In this document: one piece after another, positions 41,101 through 53,100 of the stretch
How the letters are laid out: every line of letters begins with the position of its first letter
Numbering within the stretch: position 1 is the stretch's first letter
DNA from: Paragonimus westermani
Taxonomy: Eukaryota > Platyhelminthes > Trematoda > Plagiorchiida > Troglotrematidae
DNA length: 64,000 nt
Assembly (NCBI GenBank): GCA_008508345.1
Contig: QNGE01000868.1
Span: 129,437-193,436, forward strand
Direction: 5' to 3'
The notes under the pieces: model-generated
What the model was told of the DNA's origin: nothing
Databases searched by the model: none
Seen by the model: only the letters and a program-made list of their open reading frames with translations
Made by a program: the position numbers and the translations under genes

Positions 41101-44100
41101 ACCGGCAAGTGCTCAGGAAATTGTCAACCTATCACTCTCACCTTGTTGTATAAACCTATAATTTTCATTTGTCCAGAGGTATCGATCTTAGGGGTCCCTT
41201 TTATTGTGTCCCATAGTGCCTTTACAATTAGTACGGCCCACTGATCATGTACACCCGGTTCACAACCTCCGGATCCGCCCACCACAGTACAGAAAATAAA
41301 CGAACTCAGCCGGATGGAAAGCGAATGTGGTTGATGGTAAACAAATGATTAAACGAGGTGTGGCAAAAGCTATGAGCGCTGACAGTCGGCAATCCGATCG
41401 AAAATGAGAAACGTCTCACTGATTAAAATCGCATTGTTACTGTAATGCCCCAGAAAGGGAACTTGGCCCCAACGCCATTTAAAGCAGCATTGACTAGTCA
41501 TTGATTATCACTTTCCTGAGGCCCAACAATATTTGCTTTACTTCCCGTTTACCTGTACACATACACAAAGCAAACACATGTGACACGTAGTCCGTCGCAC
41601 ATTCCAGAGGGCCTACTTGACAGCAAGACATGCAAACTTCACTCATTGACCACTCGAATTCAGAAAGAAGTGGAACACCGTTTCCAAATTAGAGCACCCT
41701 TGGGCGTAGTAATTCTTAACTAGCAAATATGTCTCTCCTTTCGATGAATCAGTTGTGGTTTGTCATTAGTGTGTACAAAGGCACGTGGTAGTTCTTTTAG
41801 CATTTCATTTTATGGGTGTTACGAAGCTATGGTAATTACTCGGTCCTATACTCTATGATCTCGGATATTCTGTCTAAACAGGTTTCTCTTGTCTGCACTA
41901 ATATAACTTATTTTACAGCCTTTCTTTTAACGTACACGTTAACGTCCACAAACCTGAGCTCTCGTCATTGTAGGACAGAGAGTCTGTGTATCAACTTATC
42001 TTCATATGATCAGTTCCCTCCTGGCCCTCTCACGAATGGTTCACATATGTTCTTGTTCGCTAGCTCCGCGGGCCCCTGCGGCTCATTCCTGACCTACTTT
42101 CATTTATTCACGTCTGTGCTCAGTCCCAGAAACCGGTGATTTAATCGCTGGGGGCCGTTTTATTCCGAAAACAACTCAAATGACCTCAGGACAGTAAGCT
42201 GGACAAATACCAGCAGCAAATCATAAGACGTGGTTTATCCGTCAGAACCTCAATTCTGATGCCTTCAAATGATCAACGTGTAAGCACCAGGTCTGATTGA
42301 ACATCTTTTAAAAATTTTCAACAAATCATTCAAAATTCGCAGAATTGTGTTAAAAGCTGGATAATTCATCTGGAAGATCGATTGGTGTTCTTTGTTTCGA
42401 TCCACGCACATCATCAGTGATAACTTCACTGGCTGCAGTAAGTTTTACGAAGTAGACTTGATTTCAGTTGGCACACACAAGCACTGACCCATTTTCTTCA
42501 ATCAGAATTTGCGAGTGGCCTCGCAGCCACTCAACTACCGAATCTTTTAAATGACTATTTATTAAATATGATGGTACCCCGTTGTTGTGGATGCACTAGG
42601 TCGATGGTGGAACATACTTTAAGACAATTCGAATGACACTTCCGCGGTATAAACGACCAGAAATTACCAGAAGTTACCATTCTCCCGACAGTGATATTAT
42701 TTACTCATTACGCCTTCCTCCTTCTGTGTTACCCCCTCCCTCAAGTTTTATATCTTCCTTGTGTCTTCGGACGATAATTGTTTTCGAAAGCCAAGAAATC
42801 TAGTAAATACTGGCGCTGTCAACGTCCGCACTCTTTGATCAGCAAACCGCTCTGACAGTTACGCTCTCACGTCTGGAACCTGATGTGTGCTGTATGCCGG
42901 AGACGCGAGTCTACGACTTTAGTATAATTGTCTACTTGAGCCCACCTCTAGATAACTGTCGAAACAAACGTTTCTCCATTGGGGTGTGTGCTGACGCCAA
43001 AGTTGAATCTTGTGATCAAGCTGAAATGGGCATCTCACCGAGTTCCAAAGCAGGGCGGTGTCTACTCTACTGGATCCTAGTGAACAGTCGGTTATGGGCT
43101 GTCAGATTCAATAAATTGGTTAAAGTCTATCAACCTAAATCAGAACAGCATTGTTTTTCATTATAACGACATATGCTTCGACGGATAAGTGTTCGGATGC
43201 TACCACGGGTGCGTTCTACGACGCCATCGTTGACTTTCTGGGGCAGACTAAACACTCAGACATAACCTCACTAGCGGACGATTTGAATGCTCAGCTTGGT
43301 CGTCTTTCTGCATAGCAGAAGCGACTGGGAGGTATGTTTGGTGTCCGGGCAAAACGCACTGACAGTGACGAAAGACTGCTGCAGCTGTGTGCATCCCAAG
43401 ATCTCTGTATTTCGAGCACTGCATTCCATCGGGTTACATAGGGGCCTCCCTGTGCTTCTTAGCCATGGACACATCCTAATCACATAATGGTCACTTACAG
43501 ATGGCGTCACTCAGTTGAAGCCCTCGTGATCTTTAGACTACCCACCTGGACTAGGACCATGTTTTTATGTGTATCCCTTTCGTTTTGTCGTTTGTCCGGA
43601 GGTCACAAACTCGTGAAAGTAACCTACCTGACCGACACTCGAAAGTGGAGAGTGTAAAGAACGTCTGCGAGGGAGCATTGATGAACAAGTTGTCAATTCT
43701 GAGTTATGTGACAGGACCTAATGAACATTGGGAACCAATCGCAGCAGCTATGAAAACTTTCAATGAGGATGTATGTTCCGAGGGAGCTGTGCACTTGAGA
43801 CTGGACTGGATCTCTGCCACATCGATGAGCCTTATAAGCAAGCGTCACTCGATGACATCTGGTTCTGAGTAAGCGCCGAGAACTTAAACGCAAGATAACC
43901 AAAAGCTTGCATGAAGGCTCTGGGCGCCACTTGATCAAGCAGTCGAAAGCGATGGAAGTGGCCTTTTTGGTTGGGGATAGCAGAAAGCTATTTTCCCTGA
44001 CCCATGGTTGTACTGGCCGTCGAGTCTGTGTAAGCGAAATCATATACAGAAAAGATGGTTCATCTATCACCAGTCAATCGCGCGGACTTGACAGGTGGGC

Positions 44101-47100
44101 TGAACATTTTGACGAACAGTTCAGCTGGCTTCAGCCAAATTATGTAGACAACGGGACCTGAAAGGTCAGCCATGGCTTTCCAGACGGTCCTCCGTCGAAA
44201 GCGTAACAAGGCTCCTGTGCTAGATTTCCTCTCTGGTGGGGAGAGGTTGACATCAGAACTAACGGAACTCCTTCAGACGATTTGAGAAATTGAAGAGGTA
44301 TCTCGCGACTGGTACATATCAACAGTGATTTCCGTTTTCAGAAAGGGACCCGAATCCTATGTGACAAACACAGATGCATCAGTCTAGTGTCTTTTGCGTC
44401 CAGTTTACCCACTAGCCTCATTTTACGTCCGCTCACTAAGCCCAGATACACGGAGAACAAGCAGGATTCCGATCCGGTCGAAGATGCGTTGACAACACTT
44501 TCATCTTGCGAAGGATCTTGGAACATCGACACTCTTATAGTTAGCCAACGGTCGCGGTTTTTCTAGACCTAAAATCTGCTTTCGATTCGGTTGCACGCAA
44601 TGTCCTCTGGAGCTATCTACTTCGCAAGATAGTATCAGGGAATTCATTGAGTCTGTCGAGATCCCTGTATGTCCACTCAGCAAGCAGGGTGGGAGTTTGT
44701 GGACAACTGTTTCGGGCATTCATCACTTTTAGTGGTGTTAGTCAGGGTTTTTCAATATCCCCCTTCAAATTCAATTTTATCACAGATGACATTCTGGAGC
44801 GTACACATTAGGAATCCAGTGAGCCTGATTATAGACTTCTTCCTGGCGTTATGTTGACCGACATAGCCCATGCTGAACAAGGTGATTGACCAGACCAGTT
44901 TGTATGAAATAGGCTTCTCAAATTCGAAGTGAAATGGGCTGCCTCAAGATTGAAGTATTCCCACTCCTACCTTCTTTATTGCAGAAAATCCACCCGAGAC
45001 TGTGGACACTTCCACATACTTGAATAGCACTGTCTCTTCAGTTGTAAAATATCCGCACCAAATTTAGTACGAATGAGTTTGAACGGCTTGGGTATCGTGT
45101 TTAACATGTTACTGATAAACAGATTGAGAATAACACAACGTCACGAGCAAGTTGTAATACTCTACGTTTCAACCACCTCGAGTGGCCTTCTTCGGGAGTG
45201 TTGTAATCGAAATCTCGTCAGCTTGCAATGTTGCTGATGAGATATTAACGAGAATAACGAAGACACCAGTCGACCTTGTCAATCCAAATCATCTGTAGCA
45301 TCGGAAGGACGTTCAGTTTTCGTCGAAAGGAAGAATATGCAATGCTGTTGCGTACACATTGTCTTTCTTTATTGTTCAGAATCGTGACCTGTACGCAGCG
45401 GAGACAAACCTACTTGCTGCACCTGAATATCGTTGTTTCCGCCAGTTGCCCCACATCAGGTGGAAATGTGGTGGACACTCAGGGCGGAGGTGTGGGTGTT
45501 CCAACACTCGGCGGAATACCTCGACGCGTGGGAGAGGCACGTCCAAAACCCCAAAACGAGCGGATCGAGGGCGACCGGATGAGTCATCGCCCGATTGGAT
45601 CGGACCAACGGGCGAGACATGGCAGGGAAAATAGAAGGGACGACGAAATCGGAGGCGCGATTATTCCAACATTCGCAGGAATATCGCGAAGCGGTCGTGG
45701 ACTACGCTCAAAGGCCAGTAGAGATAGATGGAGGAGAACAAGAGCAACCGGAGGAGTCATTGGTCAACGAAATCGGACCAACAGGCGAAGAATGGCAGGC
45801 AGAAAACCCCCCGATAGACGGCGCCGATCACGCACATAAACCAGGCAGAAGTGCACACGATGCGTGAGCGTAAACCTGGGGGTGTTGTCCGGAGTGACGA
45901 CTAATAAACGCGAGCGCGCGTGTGGCATGAGGACTAGCGTATTTGACGCCTTACCGCTACAGAATGACCGCGTGAGTAACGCGGCCGTTCAACAACACAT
46001 ATTCTGGAGCGCTGGGGATCCGCGGTCAGCTTGTCAGCTAACCACGTTGCACAGCTTGCAGTGGGTGGTTCACGTACTCCATATGCCAGCAGAGCGTCTA
46101 CAGTTCAGGGCATTTTATACCGAGACCACTAGTAGTTGGACAAAACCGTGCAGTTATCAAGCAACAGCGTGGTCACGAACTCTGAAGACCCTGACTGTTT
46201 CAGTGAACAAAATGTACAGGTGTCGCCTCTCTGGCTCAAATCGCCGGTTAGATTCACGGTCCGGGATGACGTGTGCCACACTCAATGGTGTGCCTGCATT
46301 CACATCGTATCTAGTCCTTTCATTTAATCTTCCTCATTACTTTTCAGCCTTTTTATTAACTTGTTCTTTTTTTCTGGATGTTCCACGTCACGGTTGAGGA
46401 GAGTGGTGGCCAGCGTCACATTATTTTCTGGTCAAGCCCCAGGCTGTTGTGGTGATGTTGACGACTCCAAATGACGAGGCTCAAATTGCAGGTCATTCAA
46501 ATCAGCAAATGTAAAGATGAGGTTCAACCGGTTAGCCAATCTGACTGTTTGAACCATGTGATGAGAGTAATTCCTCCTTAGTTTCATCCGCATAGTCCAT
46601 GTTGCTTCATGCGTTAATAACAAACTGAAAACCTTGAAACGTCTTTACTACATACGCGTCACAACCAAACAGTGTAAACGGGCTGTATGATAGTTGGGTG
46701 GGTTGTAAGAACTCCGCCACGTGATGGCCGGGCGTAGCTTAAACCCTAAAAATGGAAATCCGTGGAATCGAGAGAGTAGCATCACAATGCCGGTGGTGTG
46801 ACAAAGAGGGACGACCATGAAAGGGTTACTTTCTTTTGTACTCATGCGATGGATACACTGGAGGTGTAGTTCAAACTCCCTAACCTTCGCTAACCGACGC
46901 TTTAAAATTAAAAACGTGAAATCATGACACTACTTCAATTCTACATCTCCTCAGACGTCATTAACTTCGTTCGTGTTTTTCTGTCATAGCTCATGTCTAA
47001 TCTTACCGCCTGCCTGATAAGAATCTGTAACATTGTAATGCAATAGTTTGCCACTGTAGCGAGTGTTGCTATCACGAAAGTTGTTCTGAAGAAAAAAATC

Positions 47101-50100
47101 TGTAGTCCCTAAATGCCTCTCCCTAATGAAGCGCAGGCTTTTACAATTATTCTTTCGAACGCTCTCATTACGAAGTTAACTAACCGTAAAATACTGTGTA
47201 CAATATAACGAACTGTCCAGTTTGATTCGCAGGTCGTGCAACTAACAGGCGTGTCGACTGATATGGCTCTCACTCATAGCTCGTACCCCTACCATACATA
47301 GTAATTTGAGTCCCACGTGTTCACCACTTACTGGCTATGTAAGGTTATGCCAGCGGTGTTTTGATGCAGTTGTCTAACCGGACTTGATTAAGACGTTTGG
47401 GTTGAGTGAACCCTTACTGTTAGACTTCCCGTTAAATGGTTGGGACATCGGTTGTTATTGTAGGGTATTCAACAATGGGATAATCAGTGCAAAGTGCACC
47501 GTGTTGTCGAAACCAAAACAATGACAGAAGAAAAAAAGAAAGGTTAAGTGTGATCCAGGGATTAAGTATGGACCTGCTAAGTGACCGTATCATTCGGCGC
47601 CATGTGACCAAATTAGGTGGGCTATGTCTACTCGAGGCTACGGAAGATTTGACCGAGTAACAGCCAGGGAATGGTGACTGCAACCAACAGCCACGACCGC
47701 CAGATAAATATAATTTAGCTACGTTTGACTAAGTAAGCGGTTTAGTGTTTATAATAAGCCCTGGAAATGCAAACGGCTACCAAGATAAAGGTAATTCCAC
47801 CATAATATCACATCGAAGAGAAATCAGCGACTAACATGACTTCGTCCACTGGCAGGGATGATGATATTTTGTGTGTACATTTTTATGTGAACAAGTCGAG
47901 TGGGTGGGCTAACAGGTCGACCGTAAGCGTGCACTGGATGATACTGCTCCAATTTACTTCACCGTCTAAATGAAAAAGCAACGTTAACATGTGGGGCGGA
48001 CTGTATGACAAACGTGTGTCCGCTCTGGTTGAAACTTGACACCGACTCTTGTTGATGAAGTAGAAACGAAATTTGCCAAGTTGCAAATATCATGACACTC
48101 AAACGCCATTGCTTTTCGTCGCACATATTCACGTTTGTGTAGTAGATTTAGTTTCGTAACAAAGTACACGTTTTATACGTTTGCTAACCGTACGAAAAGA
48201 GAAACAGTAACATAAAGCCAGGAAAAAATTGTATGACAAACACAATTAGGTGCGTTAGTCATTTGTTAAATCTTCTAAGTTATTTGCGACAAAGAGCTAA
48301 CAGCTATTACAACCTGGTTTTTAGCCATAAGAGCACTGTACGTGTTCTTGTGTCAAGGTTATGCTCAGCATTGTGCTAATCTTTATGCCGTAAGCTTCTG
48401 TATGTTAGTCTAACCCTAGCGGAAGTAAGTATGAACATTTTTGTTTCGCTGAATTGAGAATGTTAACGACTCTTTCAAAATACGTCTTTTCTGGCGTTTA
48501 TAACTTATATGCAAGCTAACTGTGGCGTTTATTTCAGACTCGTTGGAGTAGGCAGATTAGTGTGGATACTGAGAGAGCTTACTAGTGTAGCGAAAACGCT
48601 GTTCAATAAAGCACGATCTTTATTCCATCAGAGCAGAAAGAAGACATATTGCGATATGTTAACATTTCATTTACTCTCATCAGTCGCAAACGTAAAACAT
48701 GCCAGTTATATACAACAAATATTTAACGACACACAGGGACTAGACACACATACAAGCAAAACAGTTATTATGTAATCATGACCAAGGCAACCCGACCGGT
48801 TGTTTCAACCACTTCTGTGCACATAACGTCGGTTGGTAAGTTCGAATGAGAATCGCTTCGCAGAAGGCTAGTAACTTTGGATCTCGGTTGCGCAACAGTA
48901 TCTTGAATGAGTTAACTGGGTTTTCGTATTGATATGTTCGCCGAGCTTGGCATTTAGGTTGCAAACGTTTCATCACCAAGCGAGGTGACATCATCAGTGC
49001 GTGAGTGTTCGGCGTATAATTATACGTATAATTATACGCCGAACACTCACGCACTGATGATGTCACCTCGCTTGGTGATGAAACGTTTGCAACCTAAATG
49101 CCAAGCTCGGCGAACATATCAATACGAAAACAATCAACCCGAGCTACAAACAACACCACCACTATTCCCAACCATCAGAGTTAACTGGGTCAACTTGATG
49201 ACCAGTTGTCATGAGATGTTTAGCAATCGATGACGTTGGATTTCGAGTAGTCAATGCGCCAAGTTGGGACTGGTGCGTCATCTGATGTTTCAACCACTTC
49301 GGGATGAGTTCAGCGACTCGCTGTGCTAGTTGTCGGTCTGTTCTGCCCATGTAAAGGTCACTGCAACTTCTAGTAAACTGGTACACAACATGGGAGACAG
49401 AACAGTTTGACAAACTACTTTTGCGTTTGCGGAGAACTGGTCCGAAGTTACTAGCCTTCTGCGAAGCGATTCTCATTCGAACTTACCAACCGACGTTATG
49501 TGCACAGAAGTGGTTGAAACGATCTTTATTGTCCAACACGCTAGTTACCATGATAGGCGCGCGCTTGCGTTTAGAGTCATCAGTCCGGACCACAACACCC
49601 CCGATTTCCGCTCACACGTCGTGCGCACTTCGATTTGATTTGTGTGTGTGTGTGTGCGTCCGACTCTTGTCAGGGCGTCTTTCACCTACCATTCCTCGTC
49701 CGTTTGGCCGATCTCGTTGGACGATGGCTTATCCGGTCGCTCGTGCTGCCCGCAATCCATCCACTTTGTCCTCTGGCCGCACCCTACGACCACGCCGAGA
49801 TACTCCTCCGAATGTTAGGATAATAGTGCCCCCGATGTGGTTATTCATCCCATTTTGCATGCCATGCCTCGCCCGTTGGTCCGATCCAGTTGAGCGATGG
49901 CTCATCCGGTCGCCCATGCTGTCCCCGACCAGCTCGCTGTGAGCTTTTAGACGTACCTTTCTGCCCCGTCGATGTATTTCGCTGAGAGTAGGAGCACCTC
50001 CACCTCCGGCTTGACAATCTACTGTACTATTACTGTGCAGAAGCTCAGTCTTCCGTAGGATTCTGGTTTGCAATCTAGGACTATAATTAGTATGTGTATC

Positions 50101-53100
50101 GTGATCGAAATTCATTGAATGGAGAGTACTACGGGTTTCACAGTTATTGCCACTCCCCAGTTCGCTCAGCAAGCAAACTCATCACGTATCCTACTACAGA
50201 AACGGTAGATGTAGAAACGTGTGATTTCAGCAAGTGCTCTTAACATTCACATTGATCAACAGACCCTAATTTGTCTGGGATAAATGGCACAAACAACTCA
50301 TAAACAAAAACGACGTGTAACTGTGATGTGAATATCACCGTGTTCTGGCTCACTCATCTGTGAATTAGGGACAGATAACGAAATGGAATTGAGAATGCAA
50401 CAAGGAAACCACCTTACCTTCAAATATACTCAGCTGTTTGTTGTAATCAACATGTTGCACACACACTCCTATGGATTTCGTACATTCTGCGGCCACCCTT
50501 TCCGCAAGTTTATTTTGTTATATGACTTTATGTCACACTATCCACTGCTGATACACTATTTTGAATGTTAGTGACTTACCTTTTGCCAACTTTTGCAATT
50601 ATTTCTCTTACGTTCTCCATAGATGTCTCCGTCATCAGGAATTCGTGTTTCTGCGCTGTGCAGCATTGCCCTCTGGTCCGCAGTTTACCAATTCGGATTT
50701 AGCTTTGTACACGTGGGGCAATGTGCGGATCGTTCTACATGGGGATGAGAACGATCTGACTGAAGGTGCTATCAACGACCAGGCAAAACAATCTGTGCTG
50801 GAGTATGTACTACTGGAAAGAGCCGGTTTGCTCCACGGTCAGCGAGTTGCAGCTCTAACAACAGTATACGCCTATCCCAGGCAAGAATACATTATCTTAC
50901 CAACCAACAGTACCTGATTCAGACACTTTTCAGTTCTGCCACCCCTATATGTTGATGTTCTGAAATGCTAGTGCCGTCTGTCTAACAGTTAGGTATGAAC
51001 TGGTGTGTGAGTGGACAAGCGCTGCTCAGTTTTTACACGGGCACTTAGTTACCTTGCGGACGCCGTAACGGCTGCGTTATATCAACTTGTAGGTGAGCAA
51101 AACAGTAGATAGAGTGATTTGCAATGTCCGATTGAAGTGGATCAGAGACGCATACAAAGGTGTACTGCCCTCACTTCAGATGTGTCGCAGTTTTACGTGT
51201 GCATGCACTGGTTGAATATGTACTATTCCAGGGTGTGTACAATTCGTTGTTACTATGGTTACTTGCGCCTTGGTACCGATTGCTCATCTGAGCTGCACTG
51301 ACTACCGGCTAGATGGCCACCAAGCATAGTACGCACGTGTAGTGAGCATAGACGGTCGCATCATACTACTCACACCACAATTCAGTAGCCGCATGGATCG
51401 AAATGATCGCGGGATAAATACGGGAGAGATATGGGAAGGATCGTTGGAAGGCAGAATGACATTTAATGGCTTTCGCCACATGACGGAACTGAGACATGGT
51501 GTCCAAATCGACTGGAGCCTCCTCAGAAGAGTGCGGTTTGCAAATGAGTGTTTTTGTTCCTAGTCCCGTTGAGACGCTTAAGTGGTGTATTGGTTTCTCC
51601 ATTAAAACAATCTCTGTCATCCGTCTTCTGGATTCACAACACACGATCGTGGATGTGACTTTCATTGAGTCGTTAGTCTCGACTACGTATGCCTTTGACA
51701 GATACCAATCACTCCCGATTCAGCTTCAGGAACATGGAAGGTTACTCGAGAGAAGCTTCAAGGTTAAATGGTTGCGTTATTCTGGACTTTCATATGGCGC
51801 AAACTGATGAACGTTCCGCTCATTTGTAGGTTTCTATTTGGCTGACTGGACAGTTCAAGTTGTTCTTTTCATATCACACCGTCAACGGTCCAGGCCTCAA
51901 TATCGTCCGGTCACGCCAATCGGATATTTCAGAGTGACGTTGCATAGGCGGTCTCGTGCAGCTGTTCAGGCGTTACGGATTGCTTACAGTGACCTGATTG
52001 ATCACCTGCTCATTTTGGAGGTCATCACCATCGATTGATTCCGAGGACTACGGAACAGCAAAAGCTCTGTATCTTAGAATTGTGCTTTCGAAGGCATGCT
52101 AGCCATTAAAGCGGAACTGTTAGACAGTATGAAAAAACAGTCGGCGTGGTAATCTGCACCGATTAATTTTGTGTCGATGTATCAGGATGATACTAATTAC
52201 GGGATTACCTTAGTTGTTCAGTCACTCATGGTGCTCAGGGTGGAACGTAATTCTGCATTCGTCACTAAGACTATCGATAAGGAGATTTAGTGCAAACAGA
52301 CAAGCGCATAATGAGTTAAGGGTCAAAATCACGTAAATTAATGTTTAATACTCGTCTAACGAATGAGGCTAACTGTTTCTGTTCAACTTTTGTCGATGGG
52401 TGGTTGACTATCAAGGGAGAGTTATTATTATCTGTGACGAGTATCACACCAGTCCAGTAGTACGTCGGGGTAAGTAAGGGAAGAAGACTACCTAGGTCAG
52501 AGTCAGTGAATTGTATAGATATCACTATGGGGAATTTACTCTGGCTGTTCCTTACACATCTTTGTTTATTATCTGTTACATATAATGCCAAATTACCATG
52601 TAAAATTACGGTGTTCCCTAGAATCTTGGGGCAGACTGAATTTCTGTACAGTGCTTAACATCCATATTAACCTACAGACTCCGGTGAGTCTGAGATAAAT
52701 GACACGAATAACTTTTAAATAAGGTCATCTGAAACTTCTAACATCCGCCAATCATCTTACAGTAGGATGTTTGATGGAAGTTCACCAGATACGCATACTT
52801 AGTGGGCGGCAACATCCACGAAATCGACCGTGTTCTTCCAGTGGATTATGATGACTAAATACATGCTACTTGTGACACCTAACCTCTTAAAAACATTGGT
52901 TGTTAAACAAAATGATAAACATAAAGGGCGACATAGATAGTTCATGTTAACCACAACAGAACCCATAGAATACAGTTGTTCTTGATTGTATCAGGTTGAT
53001 CGGTATTGCATTACACATAGGTTACAGAAGAATCGTTACCTTTTAAATTCAGCCTTTGTGGTTCTTATAGTAAGATACATAGTCAAGTTTCGCTGGTAAT

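Larger units (their letters stand above)
42820..46340 (+). mobile_element. RTE-like non-LTR retrotransposon, near full length, decayed
   Basis: It starts with an apurinic endonuclease-like domain: CCMPETRVYDFSI (42892 on) and about 43078 a WILVNSRLWAVRFN-like text; 43271-43330 gives DDLNAQLGRLS-like text. Next come 43907-44161 (KAMEVAFLVGDSRKLFSLTH, DRWAEHFDEQFSW) and, about 44570-44800, reverse transcriptase text (DSVARNVLWSYLLRK, GVSQGFSISPF). The C-terminal part at 45940-46330 includes LQWVVHVLHMPAERLQFRAF. It has multiple stops and frameshifts. A GC-rich repeat interrupts it at 45440-45940. Confidence 0.8.
48920..49131. repeat. 212-bp palindrome with 106-bp arms
   Basis: The arms are exact reverse complements from GTTTTCGTATTGATATG (48920) to its mate ending at 49131, with the centre TATAC|GTATA at 49025/49026 and no spacer. 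Because of this symmetry, both strands encode the same 49-residue start (VRECSAYNYTYNYTPN), which is not evidence of a gene. Confidence 0.9.
48909..49189. mobile_element. 257-bp palindromic insert with 12-bp target duplication, inside the Penelope-like element
   Basis: GAGTTAACTGGG occurs at 48909-48920 and 49178-49189. Removing 48921-49189 restores the continuous minus reading GHQVDPVNS-FKILLRNRD and matches the uninterrupted copy at about 22850. The insert holds the 212-bp palindrome plus about 46 bp of unpaired sequence. It is probably the terminal part of a second Penelope-like element. Confidence 0.75.
48625..49518 (-). mobile_element. Penelope-like element (GIY-YIG type), truncated and rearranged
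   Basis: The minus frame 49476-49162 encodes a GIY-YIG-like nuclease region: HVVYQFTRSCSDLYMGRTDR, then QLAQRVAELIPKWL and SIAKHLMTTGHQVD. The minus frame at about 48920-48780 encodes the Penelope C-terminus: PKLLAFCEAILIRTYQPTLC and KQPVGLPW. Between them sits a 257-bp insert. The element is flanked by a 12-bp direct repeat, ACGATCTTTATT (48613-48624 and 49519-49530). Its minus-strand 5' end (49518-49439) is an inverted copy of its own C-terminal coding part. No reverse transcriptase core is present, so it is a dead 5'-truncated copy. Confidence 0.8.
41088..50622 (+). other. bark intron 10, transposon nest
   Basis: This 9.5-kb intron (GTCAGT...CCATAG) splits SRCR B. It holds an RTE-like element, a GC-rich repeat, a Penelope-like insertion and its palindrome. 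41088-42819, 46341-48584 and 50021-50622 show nothing else that I recognise. Confidence 0.7.

Noticed and set aside
45276..45839. 187-codon open frame as a single-exon gene
   Set aside because: It lies in the GC-rich repeat that occurs three times in the window, and two other frames are also open there. It is better treated as repeat sequence.
48776..49233. Two opposite frames sharing an identical 49-residue start
   Set aside because: The identity is a direct consequence of the 212-bp palindrome, not of two related genes.
51119..52038. Cluster of open frames in intron 11
   Set aside because: Several overlapping frames but no domain, no splice pair in bark phase and no transposon motif that I can name.
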